From positions 1-27,702 of the forward strand of contig CAYPDM010000017.1 of assembly GCA_964409485.1 (NCBI GenBank): DNA of 27,702 nucleotides, written 5' to 3'. The position numbers were made by a program, and so were the translations under genes. Each line of letters opens with the position of its first letter. Position 1 is the stretch's first letter. The stretch is from JAFGPF01 sp964409485. GTDB taxonomy: Bacteria; Chloroflexota; Dehalococcoidia; Dehalococcoidales; RBG-16-60-22. A model generated the notes under the pieces. That model made no database searches. It had not been told where the DNA came from and saw only the letters and a program-made list of their open reading frames with translations. Of this stretch, positions 14,116-23,463 are shown piece after piece.

Positions 14116-14756
14116 TCCAGGTCTTCCAGCCCCTTGAGAACGTCGTGGAAATCATTGAAGGGGGTGCAGGCAAGGTTCTCTTCCCGGCATTTCACCAGCA
14201 GGTCGCCGGTGGCGAAGACCTTTATCGCCCGTCTTGACGAAAAGATATCCGATACACCGTTACCGATGTAGATAACGTCGTATCCCCTTTTCTGCAACAG
14301 CTCGGTATAGGCTTCCTTGTAGCCGACCTCCATCTCGGTGCCGTCCGGCCCGACGTAACTGACCGTCATGCCGTCGGGAGAGAACTCGTTTTCCGCGGCA
14401 TATACCTCCAGGCCGTCGACGCCCAGTTTTTCCAGGATGGCCTCTATATAGAAAATCAGCCCGTTGCTGACGATAACGGTCTTATAACCTCTTTGCGAGC
14501 AGAAGTCCAGCATCTCGCGGAAGCCGGCGCGTATTTTCACCCGCTCGCTGTTCAGAACGAGGTCGGTCATGGTCTGCCGGTCGGCCTTCATCATGCCGAA
14601 GGCCTTTTTATTAAAGGCGCCTACCGGTATTTTGCCCGCCGTATACTCCTTTAGGTACTCGCGCCATTGGCTGCCCACGTAGGTATCCAGCAGGAGGAAA
14701 CTTACGTCTTCCTCGGTTATGGTGCCGTCGAAGTCGCATTGAATGGCTATTTTCAT
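14112..14756 (-). CDS. HAD-superfamily phosphatase, MtnX/PSP-like
   Basis: 214 residues. The HAD nucleophile motif is at the N-terminus (QCDFDGTIT, Asp8 and Asp10). VIVSNGL (motif II) is near residue 95, Lys in the VGYKEAY region, and YIGNGVSDIFSSRRA (motif IV) near residue 167. This is the layout of the HAD-IB group with phosphoserine phosphatase and the MtnX phosphatase of methionine salvage. No other salvage genes are nearby, so the substrate is open. It converges on xth, sharing the palindromic CTAG stop. Confidence 0.8.
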   Translation of the reverse strand: MKIAIQCDFDGTITEEDVSFLLLDTYVGSQWREYLKEYTAGKIPVGAFNKKAFGMMKADRQTMTDLVLNSERVKIRAGFREMLDFCSQRGYKTVIVSNGLIFYIEAILEKLGVDGLEVYAAENEFSPDGMTVSYVGPDGTEMEVGYKEAYTELLQKRGYDVIYIGNGVSDIFSSRRAIKVFATGDLLVKCREENLACTPFNDFHDVLKGLEDLD

Positions 14757-14891
14757 GTTTCGGATAAACTCCTTGTAGTATAGATTCTGTCAATTCCAAT
14801 ATATCGGATTGTGCCTGAAGGGGTCAAGCTGAAGAACTCTGGAAAAAGAGGAGAGCCGATGTTAGAATGAAGCCGGGAGGCTGCGAGGAAA

Positions 14892-15614
14892 TTGACGCGG
14901 TATTTTATCGGGACTTCCGGCTGGCACTACAATGATTGGAAGGGCCGGTTTTACCCCGAAAAGCTGCCGAAAGCGAAATGGCTGGAATATTACGCCCGTC
15001 ATTTCACCACCCTTGAGCTTAATAACTCGTTTTACCGCCTGCCCTCGGAGGAGGCGTTTGCCCGGTGGTACGGTTCATCCCCGCCCGGTTTTACGTTCGC
15101 GGTTAAGGTCAGCCGGTATATCACTCACATCAAGCGACTCAAAGACTGTGAGGAAGCCCTGAATAACATTATGTCAAGAAGCGTCCTGTTGAAAGAGAAG
15201 CTGGGGCCCCTGCTCTATCAGCTGCCGCCCGGCCTGCACCGCGACGATGACATGTTAACGGCTTTTCTGGAGAACCTGCCGGGAGGATTCAGGCACGTTA
15301 TCGAGTTCCGGCACAAATCCTGGCTGGCGGAGGAGGTCTTCGATATATTGCGGCAGTATTGTGTGGGCTTCTGCGTCTTCGATATGCCAAAGCTGACATC
15401 ACCCCTGATGGCCACGGCGGACTTTGCCTATATCCGTTTTCACGGCAGCGACAGCTTTTACTCAAGCTGCTATACTGATGGGGAACTGGCCGACTGGGCC
15501 GGCAGGATAACAGAAATGGCGAAAAATCTGGACTCGGTTTATATCTACTTCAATAACGATATCGAGGGTTTTGCGCTGAAGAACGCCGAAACGATTAGAG
15601 AGTTTCTGGCATAA
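14892..15614 (+). CDS. DUF72 family protein (YecE-like)
   Basis: 240 residues with the family start (RYFIGTSGWHYNDWKGRFYP) and the TIM-barrel-like markers LELNNSFYRLP, FAVKVSRYITH, GPLLYQLPP, VIEFRHKSW, FCVFDMP and YIRFHGS. DUF72 proteins are widespread; several structures are barrel-shaped but the activity is not established. The start is TTG at 14892, giving MTRYF; no ATG is available in frame. A modest promoter-like pair, TGGAAA (14840-14845) and TAGAAT (14863-14868), is spaced 17 bp upstream. Confidence 0.9.
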   Translation: MTRYFIGTSGWHYNDWKGRFYPEKLPKAKWLEYYARHFTTLELNNSFYRLPSEEAFARWYGSSPPGFTFAVKVSRYITHIKRLKDCEEALNNIMSRSVLLKEKLGPLLYQLPPGLHRDDDMLTAFLENLPGGFRHVIEFRHKSWLAEEVFDILRQYCVGFCVFDMPKLTSPLMATADFAYIRFHGSDSFYSSCYTDGELADWAGRITEMAKNLDSVYIYFNNDIEGFALKNAETIREFLA

Positions 15615-15763
15615 AAATACATTTTGGCTGCCTGTAGACTGCCCGTCGTAACTACCTGGGCTTTGATTTTGGGGGGAATTCCCCAGTCTAATTAGATGTT
15701 TACATCCAAGACAGTTACAGGCGTTCTGCGAATATACTAGAAATAGAAACGTAGACCAGGGTG

Positions 15764-16642
15764 ATGCCATCCTATAAAACGAAAATGAATGCAAGGATTC
15801 GTAATAAAAAATCTCCAAACGAGAGCATAATTGTTCCGCTGGATGGTTCTAAATTAGCTGAAGTAGCTCTACCATATGCAGAGGAACTGGGTGCAAGGAC
15901 AGGTAGCGATATCACTTTGCTATCGGTTCTTGAGTTCGCTAGCAATCAGGATACAGCCTACCTTCAGAGAATAATACACGCCACCAGGCACCATGCCGAG
16001 AAATATCTGGTGATACCCGGGAGTAAAGAGGTAAACGTTGGCGCAACGACTCGCGTTGGCAATCCGGCTGAGGCAATCGTAGATTTTTCCTGTACATGGG
16101 ACCACAAACTGATTGTCATGGCTACCCACGGTCGGTCCGGTATCGGACGCTGGGCGTTGGGAAGTGTTGCCGATAAGGTAGTGAGGGCTCCCACAAATTT
16201 ACCGGTCATGCTTATCAGGGGTAAGAAAGCCCGTCCGGATGTACGCCAGAAACGCCTTCTCCGGAAGGCTCTTGTGCCGCTTGACGGTTCAATATCCAGC
16301 CAGGCGGTTATTCCTTATATCAGCCGGCTTGCCCTGAAGCTTCAAATGAGTTTAACCCTTTTTCAGGTTGTGCAACAGACCAACAACCATAAGGCAGATG
16401 CTGAATCTTACCTGCAAGCTCAATGCGCCGAACTTGAACAGCAAGGTATATCGGCGCAATACAGGGTAAAAGTCGGTTCCCCGGCAGACGCGATTATCGA
16501 ACTTGCTGATGAGCTATTTGTTGATCTGGTGGCAATGTCTACCCGTGGAAGAACCGGTATCCCGTCCTGGACTATCGGAAGCGTTGCCCATAAGGTCCTA
16601 TTAGCGGGAAACACACCCCTGTTATTATTGAGATGCGAATGA
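15764..16642 (+). CDS. Tandem universal stress protein (two UspA domains)
   Basis: About 292 residues with two Usp domains. Domain one (residues about 21-153) starts SIIVPLDGSKLAEVALPYA and ends in the ATP-loop THGRSGIGRWALGSVADKVV. Domain two (about 165-292) starts KALVPLDGSISSQAVIPYI and ends in STRGRTGIPSWTIGSVAHKV. Both keep the GxxGx9G(S/T) nucleotide-binding pattern. Such proteins bind ATP or AMP and help survival under stress. GTG at 15761 and ATG at 15764 are adjacent and either may start; ATG 15785 is also possible. The 146-bp gap upstream holds a GGGGAATTCCCC palindrome (15673-15684), an inverted repeat GATGT-TT-ACATC (15695-15706) and a -10-like TATACT (15733-15738). Confidence 0.88.
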   Translation: MPSYKTKMNARIRNKKSPNESIIVPLDGSKLAEVALPYAEELGARTGSDITLLSVLEFASNQDTAYLQRIIHATRHHAEKYLVIPGSKEVNVGATTRVGNPAEAIVDFSCTWDHKLIVMATHGRSGIGRWALGSVADKVVRAPTNLPVMLIRGKKARPDVRQKRLLRKALVPLDGSISSQAVIPYISRLALKLQMSLTLFQVVQQTNNHKADAESYLQAQCAELEQQGISAQYRVKVGSPADAIIELADELFVDLVAMSTRGRTGIPSWTIGSVAHKVLLAGNTPLLLLRCE

Positions 16643-16665
16643 CAACTTGACGAACTTTCAATACC

Positions 16666-17643
16666 CTACGCATGCAATTCGATGATATCCCCGTCCTGCA
16701 GAACATGGTCGCGTTTGACCATGACGCCGTCGAACTTGCCGGAGCCCCAGATACGGGCGTACTTCATATTTTTACCGAAGTCTTTATGTACCGATATAGC
16801 GGCGTCCTCCAGCGTGCCCCCGTTTTCCAGTATGATGGGGTCGGTCATGTCCGCCTTGCTGCCGGGGGCCTTGGTATAAACACGGATAATATCCAGCATC
16901 CGGAAAATCTTCTGCCTCAATTCGTCAAGGCCCTGACCGATGGCGGAAACGGCGATAACGGGCGCCTGTTCACCATACCGGCTCTCCAAAGCGCGGTAAT
17001 TCACGCCGCCGTTATCCATATCCGCTTTATTGCCGATGATTAAAGCCTTTTTATAGTTCACGGGGGCTTCTTCATCCACGACTTCCGGTGGCTGGCCCAG
17101 CCCTATTCTCTTTTCATTCAGCCTGGCAATCAGCGCTTCCGTCTGGGCAACCGGGTCCTGGGTAAGGTCGGCCACCAGCAGCAGGCCGTCGGCCCGCCGG
17201 ATAATGTTCAGGTGCCACCACTCCGGGGTCTGTTCCCCGAGGGGCGGAGTGTCGATGAGCTGTATCTGGATATTCTCGTAGGTCATCATCCCGGGCGTGG
17301 CGCTCTGGGTGGTAAAGGGATAAGCGGCCACGGCGGGCGCGGCCTTGGTCAGGCTGGCGACGATTTGCGACTTTCCCGTGTTGGGCGGGCCGATTACCGC
17401 CACCTGGCCGGCGCCGGTTTTCTCAATCATCATAGAAGCCCGCTGAGTAGCCGTCTTTTTATCCAGCGACTGCGTCAGCTTGGCGATTTTCGTACGGAGG
17501 TCGGCGCGGAGGTGGTCGGTCCCCTTGTGCTTGGGCATGACCGAAAGCATTTCCTCCAGGCAGGCTATCTTTTCCAGGGTGGTTTTAGCCATGCGGAAAT
17601 TCTTTTCGGCGGCGATATATTCCGGTGTAAGATTAGCCGGCAT
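16666..17643 (-). CDS. TGS-domain GTPase of the Obg/DRG type
   Basis: 325 residues. A helical N-terminal region (1-75) precedes a G domain with G1 GPPNTGKS (85-92), a switch with YPFTTQSATPGMM, G3 DTPP (131-134) and G4 NKAD (205-208), then SAIGQGLDEL for G5. A TGS domain (about 254-325) ends KRDHVLQDGDIIELHA. In DRG/Obg relatives such proteins act with ribosomes or RNA. The G3 motif has Pro where many Obg proteins have Gly (DxPG), as in DRG-like members. It starts 2 bp after uvrC on the same strand, with AAGGAG inside the end of uvrC as the probable ribosome binding site. Confidence 0.88.
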   Translation of the reverse strand: MPANLTPEYIAAEKNFRMAKTTLEKIACLEEMLSVMPKHKGTDHLRADLRTKIAKLTQSLDKKTATQRASMMIEKTGAGQVAVIGPPNTGKSQIVASLTKAAPAVAAYPFTTQSATPGMMTYENIQIQLIDTPPLGEQTPEWWHLNIIRRADGLLLVADLTQDPVAQTEALIARLNEKRIGLGQPPEVVDEEAPVNYKKALIIGNKADMDNGGVNYRALESRYGEQAPVIAVSAIGQGLDELRQKIFRMLDIIRVYTKAPGSKADMTDPIILENGGTLEDAAISVHKDFGKNMKYARIWGSGKFDGVMVKRDHVLQDGDIIELHA

Positions 17644-17645
17644 AT

Positions 17646-19472
17646 CTACAGGTGCTCCTTTATCCTTTTTGCCTGCTCGCGCGTCATACCCGTGGCGGCG
17701 GTAAGCTCTTCGAGAGAGGCTTCCCTGATTCTCCGGATGGAGCCGAACTGTCGCAACAGGGCGCTCTTGCGCCGGGGGCCCACGCCGGGAATGCCGTCCA
17801 GCGCCGACGTGAAGGTTTTGCGGCGGTGCACGGTGGTAAAATAACTTACGGCGAAGCGGTGCGCCTCGTCCCGGAGACGCTGCAACAGCTGGAGTCCCGG
17901 GGAGGACTTTGCCAGGACCACCGGCTCTTTGCGGCGGGGGAGAAAAATTTCCTCGTTCTCCTTGGCCAGGCTGGCCGCCGGAATATCACTGCCGGTTTCC
18001 TTGAGCGCGGATAACGCCGCGTTTAGCTGCCCCTTCCCCCCGTCGATGAGAACGAGGTCGGGCATCATAGCCCAGGTGTCCGGGGCGGAAGTGCTTTCTC
18101 TGGAACTGTGTTTGAAGCGTCGCTGGAGGACCTCCTGGAGCATGGCGTAGTCGTTGGCACCGGCCACCGTCTTTATCTTGAACCGGCGGTAGTGTGACGG
18201 CTTCGGTTTGCCTTTCTCGAAGACCACCATGCTGCCCACCGCGGAGCTGCCCTGGATATTGGAGATATCGTAAGCCTCCATGCGCAGCGGCAGGCCCTTC
18301 AGCTTGAGTTCTCTTTCAATCTCTTCCAGCGCGTCGTCCAGCGATGTGGACGCGGTAATCTGTTTAATCTTGAGCTGTTCCAGCCCCTGCCGGGCGTTTT
18401 CCGCGGCGATATCGATGAGTTGTTTTTTCACGCCGCGGCGGGGCGCCTGTATTTCCACTCCCCCGCCCCGCCGGTTTTTCAGCCACTCCCCGATAACCGG
18501 CCTTTCTTCCACCGGGTACTGCAGAAGCAGCAGCGGGGGAATCTGGGGACAGGACGAATAATACTGCTTGACGAAGCTGGTCATTATCTGTTTTGGTTCT
18601 TCCTGCCGCGTGCCCTGGAGGAGAAAACTTTCCCGTCCGGTCATTTTATTGCTGCGTATGAACAGCACCTGCACGTAGGCCTGGTCTCCGTCCTGCACAA
18701 ACGCGATAACGTCCTCCTCGCCCCTGATGACGGCGGCAATCTTCTCGCCCTCGATGACTTCCTGTATCGACTGAATCTGGTCTCTTATCTGGGCCGCTTT
18801 TTCATAGTCCGTGTTCCGGGCTGCCTGTTTCATCCTTGCCTTAAGGTCACGTGCTACCTTTTCCCGTTTACCTTCCAGAAAAAGGATGACCTCTTCAATT
18901 ACCCTAGCGTATTCCTGGCGGCTGACGGCGCCGGTGCATGGCGCCAGGCAGTGTCCCAGGTGGTATTCGAGGCAGGGACGGCTTGCCTTGCCGGTAATAG
19001 TCTTGGAGCAGATACGGAAAGGAAAGATGTGTTGCAGTACGCGCAGGGTCTGTTTTACCGACCGTGAATTGGAGAAGGGGCCGAAGTAACGTCCGCTGTC
19101 CTCTTCGTAGCGTCGCGTGACGTACACCCTGGGCCACTCTTCGTTGGTGGATACCTTCAGATAGGGAAATGTCTTATCGTCCTTGAGGCTGACATTGTAG
19201 CGGGGATGGTATTGCTTGATGAAGTTCAGCTCCATGATGAGAGCTTCTTGTTCTGAACTGGCTACATAGAAGTCGATATCGGCCACGCGGGAAACCATTT
19301 TTTGTATCTTGGGTGTCAGTTTTTGGGTGGACTGAAAGTAAGATCTGACGCGATTGTAAAGGCTGGTAGCTTTACCCACGTAGAGTATCGTCCCATCGGC
19401 ATCTCTCATGAGATAGACACCAGGACTGTGCGGCAATCGCTTGAGCTGCTCCTCTATGAGACTGCTGGCCAC
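17646..19472 (-). CDS. uvrC: UvrABC system protein C
   Basis: 608 residues from GTG 19472. The domains in order are: a GIY-YIG nuclease (LPHSPGVYLMRDADGTILYV) for the 3' incision, a Cys-containing segment (CSKTITGKASRPCLEYHLGHC), a UVR domain that binds UvrB (MKQAARNTDYEKAAQIRD), an RNase H-like endonuclease for the 5' incision (LRMEAYDISNIQG; DLVLIDGGKGQLNAAL), and C-terminal helix-hairpin-helix motifs (DGIPGVGPRRKSALLRQFG). I choose GTG because AAGGAG lies 5 nt upstream and the family N-terminus starts there. The ATG at 19499 would lie at or before the transcription start predicted from the promoter. uvrA and uvrB are not in the window. Confidence 0.95.
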   Translation of the reverse strand: MASSLIEEQLKRLPHSPGVYLMRDADGTILYVGKATSLYNRVRSYFQSTQKLTPKIQKMVSRVADIDFYVASSEQEALIMELNFIKQYHPRYNVSLKDDKTFPYLKVSTNEEWPRVYVTRRYEEDSGRYFGPFSNSRSVKQTLRVLQHIFPFRICSKTITGKASRPCLEYHLGHCLAPCTGAVSRQEYARVIEEVILFLEGKREKVARDLKARMKQAARNTDYEKAAQIRDQIQSIQEVIEGEKIAAVIRGEEDVIAFVQDGDQAYVQVLFIRSNKMTGRESFLLQGTRQEEPKQIMTSFVKQYYSSCPQIPPLLLLQYPVEERPVIGEWLKNRRGGGVEIQAPRRGVKKQLIDIAAENARQGLEQLKIKQITASTSLDDALEEIERELKLKGLPLRMEAYDISNIQGSSAVGSMVVFEKGKPKPSHYRRFKIKTVAGANDYAMLQEVLQRRFKHSSRESTSAPDTWAMMPDLVLIDGGKGQLNAALSALKETGSDIPAASLAKENEEIFLPRRKEPVVLAKSSPGLQLLQRLRDEAHRFAVSYFTTVHRRKTFTSALDGIPGVGPRRKSALLRQFGSIRRIREASLEELTAATGMTREQAKRIKEHL

Positions 19473-19500
19473 CTTTACTCCTTCAATATTGCCTGTCATT

Positions 19501-19528
19501 ATTCTAGCACAGGTATATTAACGAGCAA
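19501..19528 (-). promoter_or_regulatory. Probable promoter of uvrC and the TGS GTPase
   Basis: On the minus strand TTGCTC (19528-19523) and TAGAAT (19506-19501) are separated by 16 bp. The expected start near 19494 makes the GTG at 19472 the first usable start codon. Confidence 0.6.
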
Positions 19529-19616
19529 AGAGTACGGTTGGGTTTGCAGCTGCGAGCGACGGTGTAAACGGTGAAACGTATCTACTCCGTATAAGGCTTA
19601 ATACCGGAAAGATTAT

Positions 19617-20309
19617 TCAGGTAATCTTTATCAGGCCCTGCTTTATCGCGACTACTACCGCTTCCGTGCGGGCATTGGCGTTAAGCTTCCGCAGGATGGA
19701 CGTAACATGATTCTTGATAGTCTGCTCGCTGATGCCGAGTTCGGCGGCAATCTGTTTGTTCAGATAGCCCTGGGCGATGTACTGCAGTATTTCAATCTCC
19801 CTGGGGGTGAGGGGTGAGATAAAGGCCTCGGCCTCGCTCCGTGAGGTAAGCTCCTGGAATTGCTGCAGTACATGCTCGGCCACTTTCGGCCGGGTGGTCA
19901 GGCTTTCGTTTATCGGGTGCTCTCCTCTGGATACACGCCTGATAATCTCGATCAGCTGTTCCGCGGTAACTTCCTTGCTCAAATAGGCTACTGCCTGTGC
20001 CTTGAGCGCCTGGAAAAGCTGGCTGTCTTCCGGGTTGGAAGTAAGCATGATCACACCGATATTGGGTGAACGCTGTCTTATCTTGCGGCCCAGTTCAAGT
20101 CCGCTATCCGATGGGCCATCAAGGTCCAGCAGGGCGACATCCGGCGGGAGGTTGTCAATGGCTTTGAGCACATCGCTATTTACGCTGGTGGTGCCGATGA
20201 TGACTATATCCTCGGTATCCGAGAAAGTAGCCTCTATCGCCTGCTGAAATAGCGATTGTTGACTGATCACAAATACCTGGATTTTACCGTTCTTATTATT
20301 GTTGTTCAT
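19617..20309 (-). CDS. NarL/LuxR-type response regulator with atypical receiver domain
   Basis: 230 residues. Residues 9-125 form a receiver-like domain with the likely phospho-acceptor Asp62 (ALLDLDGP), Thr90 (IMLTSN) and Lys112 (AYLSKEV). The acidic pair that binds Mg near the first strand (DD or ED in ordinary receivers) is replaced by Ser16-Gln17 (VFVISQQS). Residues 166-226 are a LuxR helix-turn-helix (LTPREIEILQYIAQGY, GISEQTIKNHV). The missing acidic residues suggest poor or no phosphorylation, so it may work without a kinase. The gene lies 46 bp downstream of the GGDEF/HD-GYP gene on the same strand with no promoter between, so it is probably in one operon with it. AGGAG precedes the ATG by only 2 nt. 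Confidence 0.9.
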   Translation of the reverse strand: MNNNNKNGKIQVFVISQQSLFQQAIEATFSDTEDIVIIGTTSVNSDVLKAIDNLPPDVALLDLDGPSDSGLELGRKIRQRSPNIGVIMLTSNPEDSQLFQALKAQAVAYLSKEVTAEQLIEIIRRVSRGEHPINESLTTRPKVAEHVLQQFQELTSRSEAEAFISPLTPREIEILQYIAQGYLNKQIAAELGISEQTIKNHVTSILRKLNANARTEAVVVAIKQGLIKIT

Positions 20310-20355
20310 AGCTCCTGCTTCGTTTCAGGCATATCTGGAATAGCCCGAATCGGTT

Positions 20356-23300
20356 TTACCTCCTCGCCTTTTTTCTTGCGCCGTTTATGTTCCTTGTATA
20401 AGTGGATATGAACTGCTCAACCAGATAAGGGTCGAATTGCTTGCCGGCATATCGCTTTAGCTCTTCTATAGCCTGTTCATGAGACAGGGTATCGGAGTAT
20501 GGCCTTTCGGAAGTCATGGCGGCCATGGCATCCGCGATAGCCAGTATGCGCGCTTCCAGCGGTATATCCTCGCCTTTCAGGCCATCGGGATAGCCGCTCC
20601 CGTCAAACCATTCATGGTGGTGTAAAATAGCTTCTGCACAGGGAGAGAGCTGGGGTATTCTGTTGGCTATTGCGGCTCCCAGTTGCGGGTGCATTTTCAC
20701 TATCTCCCATTCTTTGGCATTCAGTTTACCCTGCTTATTCAATATTGTATCACTTATTGTAATTTTGCCGATATCGTGCATTAAAGCACAGACCTCAAGC
20801 CTGGCCATTTCGGTGGTATCCATCTTGAGGGCACTGGCGATAACCATAGAATAATCGGTTACCCTCTTTGAATGATTATGACTGAAATAGGTTCTTGAGT
20901 CCACCGTTTCTGATAGTGCGTGTATAACGGCTAATATTTTACTATCAATATGATTCTCCGTATCTGTAATCGATTCCGTCAGCTGTAAGGGCGTCAGGGC
21001 GCCGGACGCGAAGTAACTGTGGTTGCCGCCGTCCCGTTTCGCCCGGTAGAGAGTAACATCGGCGGCGGCGATAATGTCGGTGTGGCTTATGCCGTCATCC
21101 GGCCAGCTTGCCAGGCCGATGCTGGCGGTAACGGGAATTTTACTGGTATTGACCCCTTCGGCTATTCTCTTGCGGACACGCTCGGTAACCTGGAGGGCAG
21201 CGTCGACCGTGGTCTGCGGCAGGAGGATAGCAAATTCGTCGCCGCCGTAGCGGAAAGCGTGGTCGGCATTCCTGATTGCCCCTTTGATAATATGGCCTAT
21301 TTGCCGCAGGAGTTTGTCACCGGAAGGGTGACCGTAGTTATCGTTGTACGCTTTAAAGGAATCGAGGTCGACGATGGCTAATGAGAAGACGCCGCCGTAA
21401 CGGGAGTGGCGGCTGATTTCGCTGTCAATCATCTCGTCCAGAGAACGTCGATTCAGCAGTCCGGTAAGTTCGTCGATGCGGGCTTTGTGTTCGGCTTGTG
21501 CATAGAGTTTAGCATTCTCAAGCGGCATGGAAATTTGAGAAGCAAGCTGCTCTAAAAGCCTGATATGCCACTGCGTGTAGGCGTGAGGCTTTTGACTGGC
21601 CACGATGAAACTGCCGATGACTTTACCTTTAGCTGATAGTGGCAGGTAAGCCATGGTGCGTAATCCTTGCTTGTAAAAATTCTCCCCTGTCTGGAAATAC
21701 CTTTCATTTTCCAGGTCCGGTTCAATAAACGCCTTCTTCTGGGTGATTACCCATCCTGTGCCGCTTCCCTTCATCGGTATCCTTTCACCCACCCGGTAGG
21801 CCGAGCCTTCTAACGAAGATAACGCTACGCAGCAAAGGTCGGAGTCTTCAATAAGGACGATTGATGCCCAGTGAATGTCAATCACCTTCTTTATTTCTTC
21901 AATAAAGCTGCCGAATATTCCCTGAATATCAAGACTTGAAGATAAAATAGCGGTGGATTTATTGATTACGGATAGCTCCTCCTCACGTTCCCTTAGCTGC
22001 TCACGGAGATATTCCTTCTCCAGGCTTACCGCTACCCGGCCGGTGACATCCTCTATCAGATTAAAGTCTTCAAGAGAATAGCGACCGGAATGCTTTTTAC
22101 CGAGAACCAGGATAGCTATCAGACGGTCACGACTTATCAACGGCATGAATAACTCTATCTCTTTAGAGTCTATATCCTCTTTTTCCTGTGGCCACAGCCC
22201 CAGGAAGGCGGGAAGTATCATCAGGTTCTCTTTAGATAATGATTTTTGTTCTCGTTCCAGGTACGAAATAATAGGATTACCTGCCCGGAGTCTAAGATTA
22301 GCAAGAGGGACGTTTTTCTCTTCTGGCTTGATAAAGTGGGTGGTAAAATCATTACTGCCTGCCTCCGGGAAAAGCAAACACGCTTGTTTGATGTTGAGGG
22401 TCATAATAAGCAGTGTGAGTAGTTCACCACCCTGTTCCTTCAGGCTGAAAATGTTGTGTATTTTATTGGTAAAATTATTCAGCTTTTTATGGTAATCATA
22501 GCTCGAACCCTTGAATGCCCGATTCATGAATTCAAAGAAATACCCGCGTACTCTGTAAATAAAGATAGCGATGACAATGCCAACCAGAGTAGCGACAAAC
22601 GAAGCTATCAGGTCCAGCTCGAAGTCAAACACGGCGTGCATTACCACGAGCAAGAACCAGAAACTGACGGTGCCGATAATACCCAAACTTAACCAGGCCG
22701 TGCCCTGCCGCAGGACGAGCTTGATATCGACCAGCCGGTGCCTGATAACCGCGTAACTTAGAATGAAGGCATTGATGAGGTTGCCGATATGAGCCAGCGG
22801 GTACTCTCTGCCCCACGGTAGAAAACTAGCGAGAGTGAAAACTGTCAATGAGCCGATGCCGATGAGTATGGAAACGATTTGATTGTAAAGCACCGGATTA
22901 TCTAAAACGGTTAGTCGCTTCCAAAGAATATATACACCGCGTATGAGTAAAATCATTAGCGGCATCCCGACAATAAAAACGCCTTTCCCGTATACAGGGT
23001 AAAGCTTATCGCCGCTTACCTCGACACTTTCGGGGACGTAGCCCAGGACTACCAGGATGACAATAATTGCCAGCGAAGCATACGCAAAAGGTATCCAACG
23101 TCCCCTCCCCGGCTCGTAGAAAGTAGAAGCAAAACAATGGAACAGCACTGCCATCAGGGGAAAAAGAACGACGATCCCTCTGATAAGGATGATGTTATTT
23201 TGTGCGAAAAAGGAGCTGCGGAGAAAATAATCGTCGAGACTCCATAGCATGGCGGAAATTAAGAACAGGACAAACAGGGTATGCCGTTTATGCCACGGAC

Positions 23301-23376
23301 GGCTGCTGGCTGTGGTCAGCAGCAGTGGTATATAAGCTATTGTAGCAAGCAAGGGAAGTAAAGCATATACGTTCAT
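20356..23376 (-). CDS. Membrane GAF-GGDEF-HD-GYP cyclic-di-GMP signalling protein
   Basis: 1006 residues. The first 275 or so contain about eight or nine hydrophobic helices resembling the 7TM sensor region of some histidine kinases. Two GAF-like domains follow (roughly 310-455 and 480-630). A GGDEF domain comes next, with intact GGDEF at 711-715 and an RxxD inhibitory site (RNAD) five residues before it. An HD-GYP domain closes the protein, with HDIGK (His867, Asp868) and GYP at 928-930. Both halves keep catalytic residues, so it may both make and degrade cyclic-di-GMP, the GAF domains deciding the balance. No kinase domain is present although a response-regulator gene follows. The ATG is 8 nt after a strong -10 box and has no Shine-Dalgarno sequence, so the mRNA is probably leaderless. 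Confidence 0.93.
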   Translation of the reverse strand: MNVYALLPLLATIAYIPLLLTTASSRPWHKRHTLFVLFLISAMLWSLDDYFLRSSFFAQNNIILIRGIVVLFPLMAVLFHCFASTFYEPGRGRWIPFAYASLAIIVILVVLGYVPESVEVSGDKLYPVYGKGVFIVGMPLMILLIRGVYILWKRLTVLDNPVLYNQIVSILIGIGSLTVFTLASFLPWGREYPLAHIGNLINAFILSYAVIRHRLVDIKLVLRQGTAWLSLGIIGTVSFWFLLVVMHAVFDFELDLIASFVATLVGIVIAIFIYRVRGYFFEFMNRAFKGSSYDYHKKLNNFTNKIHNIFSLKEQGGELLTLLIMTLNIKQACLLFPEAGSNDFTTHFIKPEEKNVPLANLRLRAGNPIISYLEREQKSLSKENLMILPAFLGLWPQEKEDIDSKEIELFMPLISRDRLIAILVLGKKHSGRYSLEDFNLIEDVTGRVAVSLEKEYLREQLREREEELSVINKSTAILSSSLDIQGIFGSFIEEIKKVIDIHWASIVLIEDSDLCCVALSSLEGSAYRVGERIPMKGSGTGWVITQKKAFIEPDLENERYFQTGENFYKQGLRTMAYLPLSAKGKVIGSFIVASQKPHAYTQWHIRLLEQLASQISMPLENAKLYAQAEHKARIDELTGLLNRRSLDEMIDSEISRHSRYGGVFSLAIVDLDSFKAYNDNYGHPSGDKLLRQIGHIIKGAIRNADHAFRYGGDEFAILLPQTTVDAALQVTERVRKRIAEGVNTSKIPVTASIGLASWPDDGISHTDIIAAADVTLYRAKRDGGNHSYFASGALTPLQLTESITDTENHIDSKILAVIHALSETVDSRTYFSHNHSKRVTDYSMVIASALKMDTTEMARLEVCALMHDIGKITISDTILNKQGKLNAKEWEIVKMHPQLGAAIANRIPQLSPCAEAILHHHEWFDGSGYPDGLKGEDIPLEARILAIADAMAAMTSERPYSDTLSHEQAIEELKRYAGKQFDPYLVEQFISTYTRNINGARKKARR

Positions 23377-23384
23377 ATAAAGGC

Positions 23385-23413
23385 ATTATCAGTCCAATCG
23401 TGGTTACTGTCAA
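23385..23413 (-). promoter_or_regulatory. Strong promoter of the GGDEF/HD-GYP-regulator operon (leaderless arrangement)
   Basis: On the minus strand TTGACA (23413-23408) and GATAAT (23390-23385) have a 17-bp spacer. Only 8 bases separate the -10 box from the ATG at 23376, so the transcript should begin at or within about 2 nt of the start codon. Confidence 0.8.
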
Positions 23414-23463
23414 GAGGTAACTAAAGTAGGCAAACCAAGGTAAGGGAAACTAAAGTACTACGT

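Noticed and set aside
15673..15706. GGGGAATTCCCC palindrome and GATGT/ACATC inverted repeat as operators of the universal stress gene
   Set aside because: Both are short, the nearby promoter is weak, and no regulator gene adjoins; kept only as a note in the gene entry.
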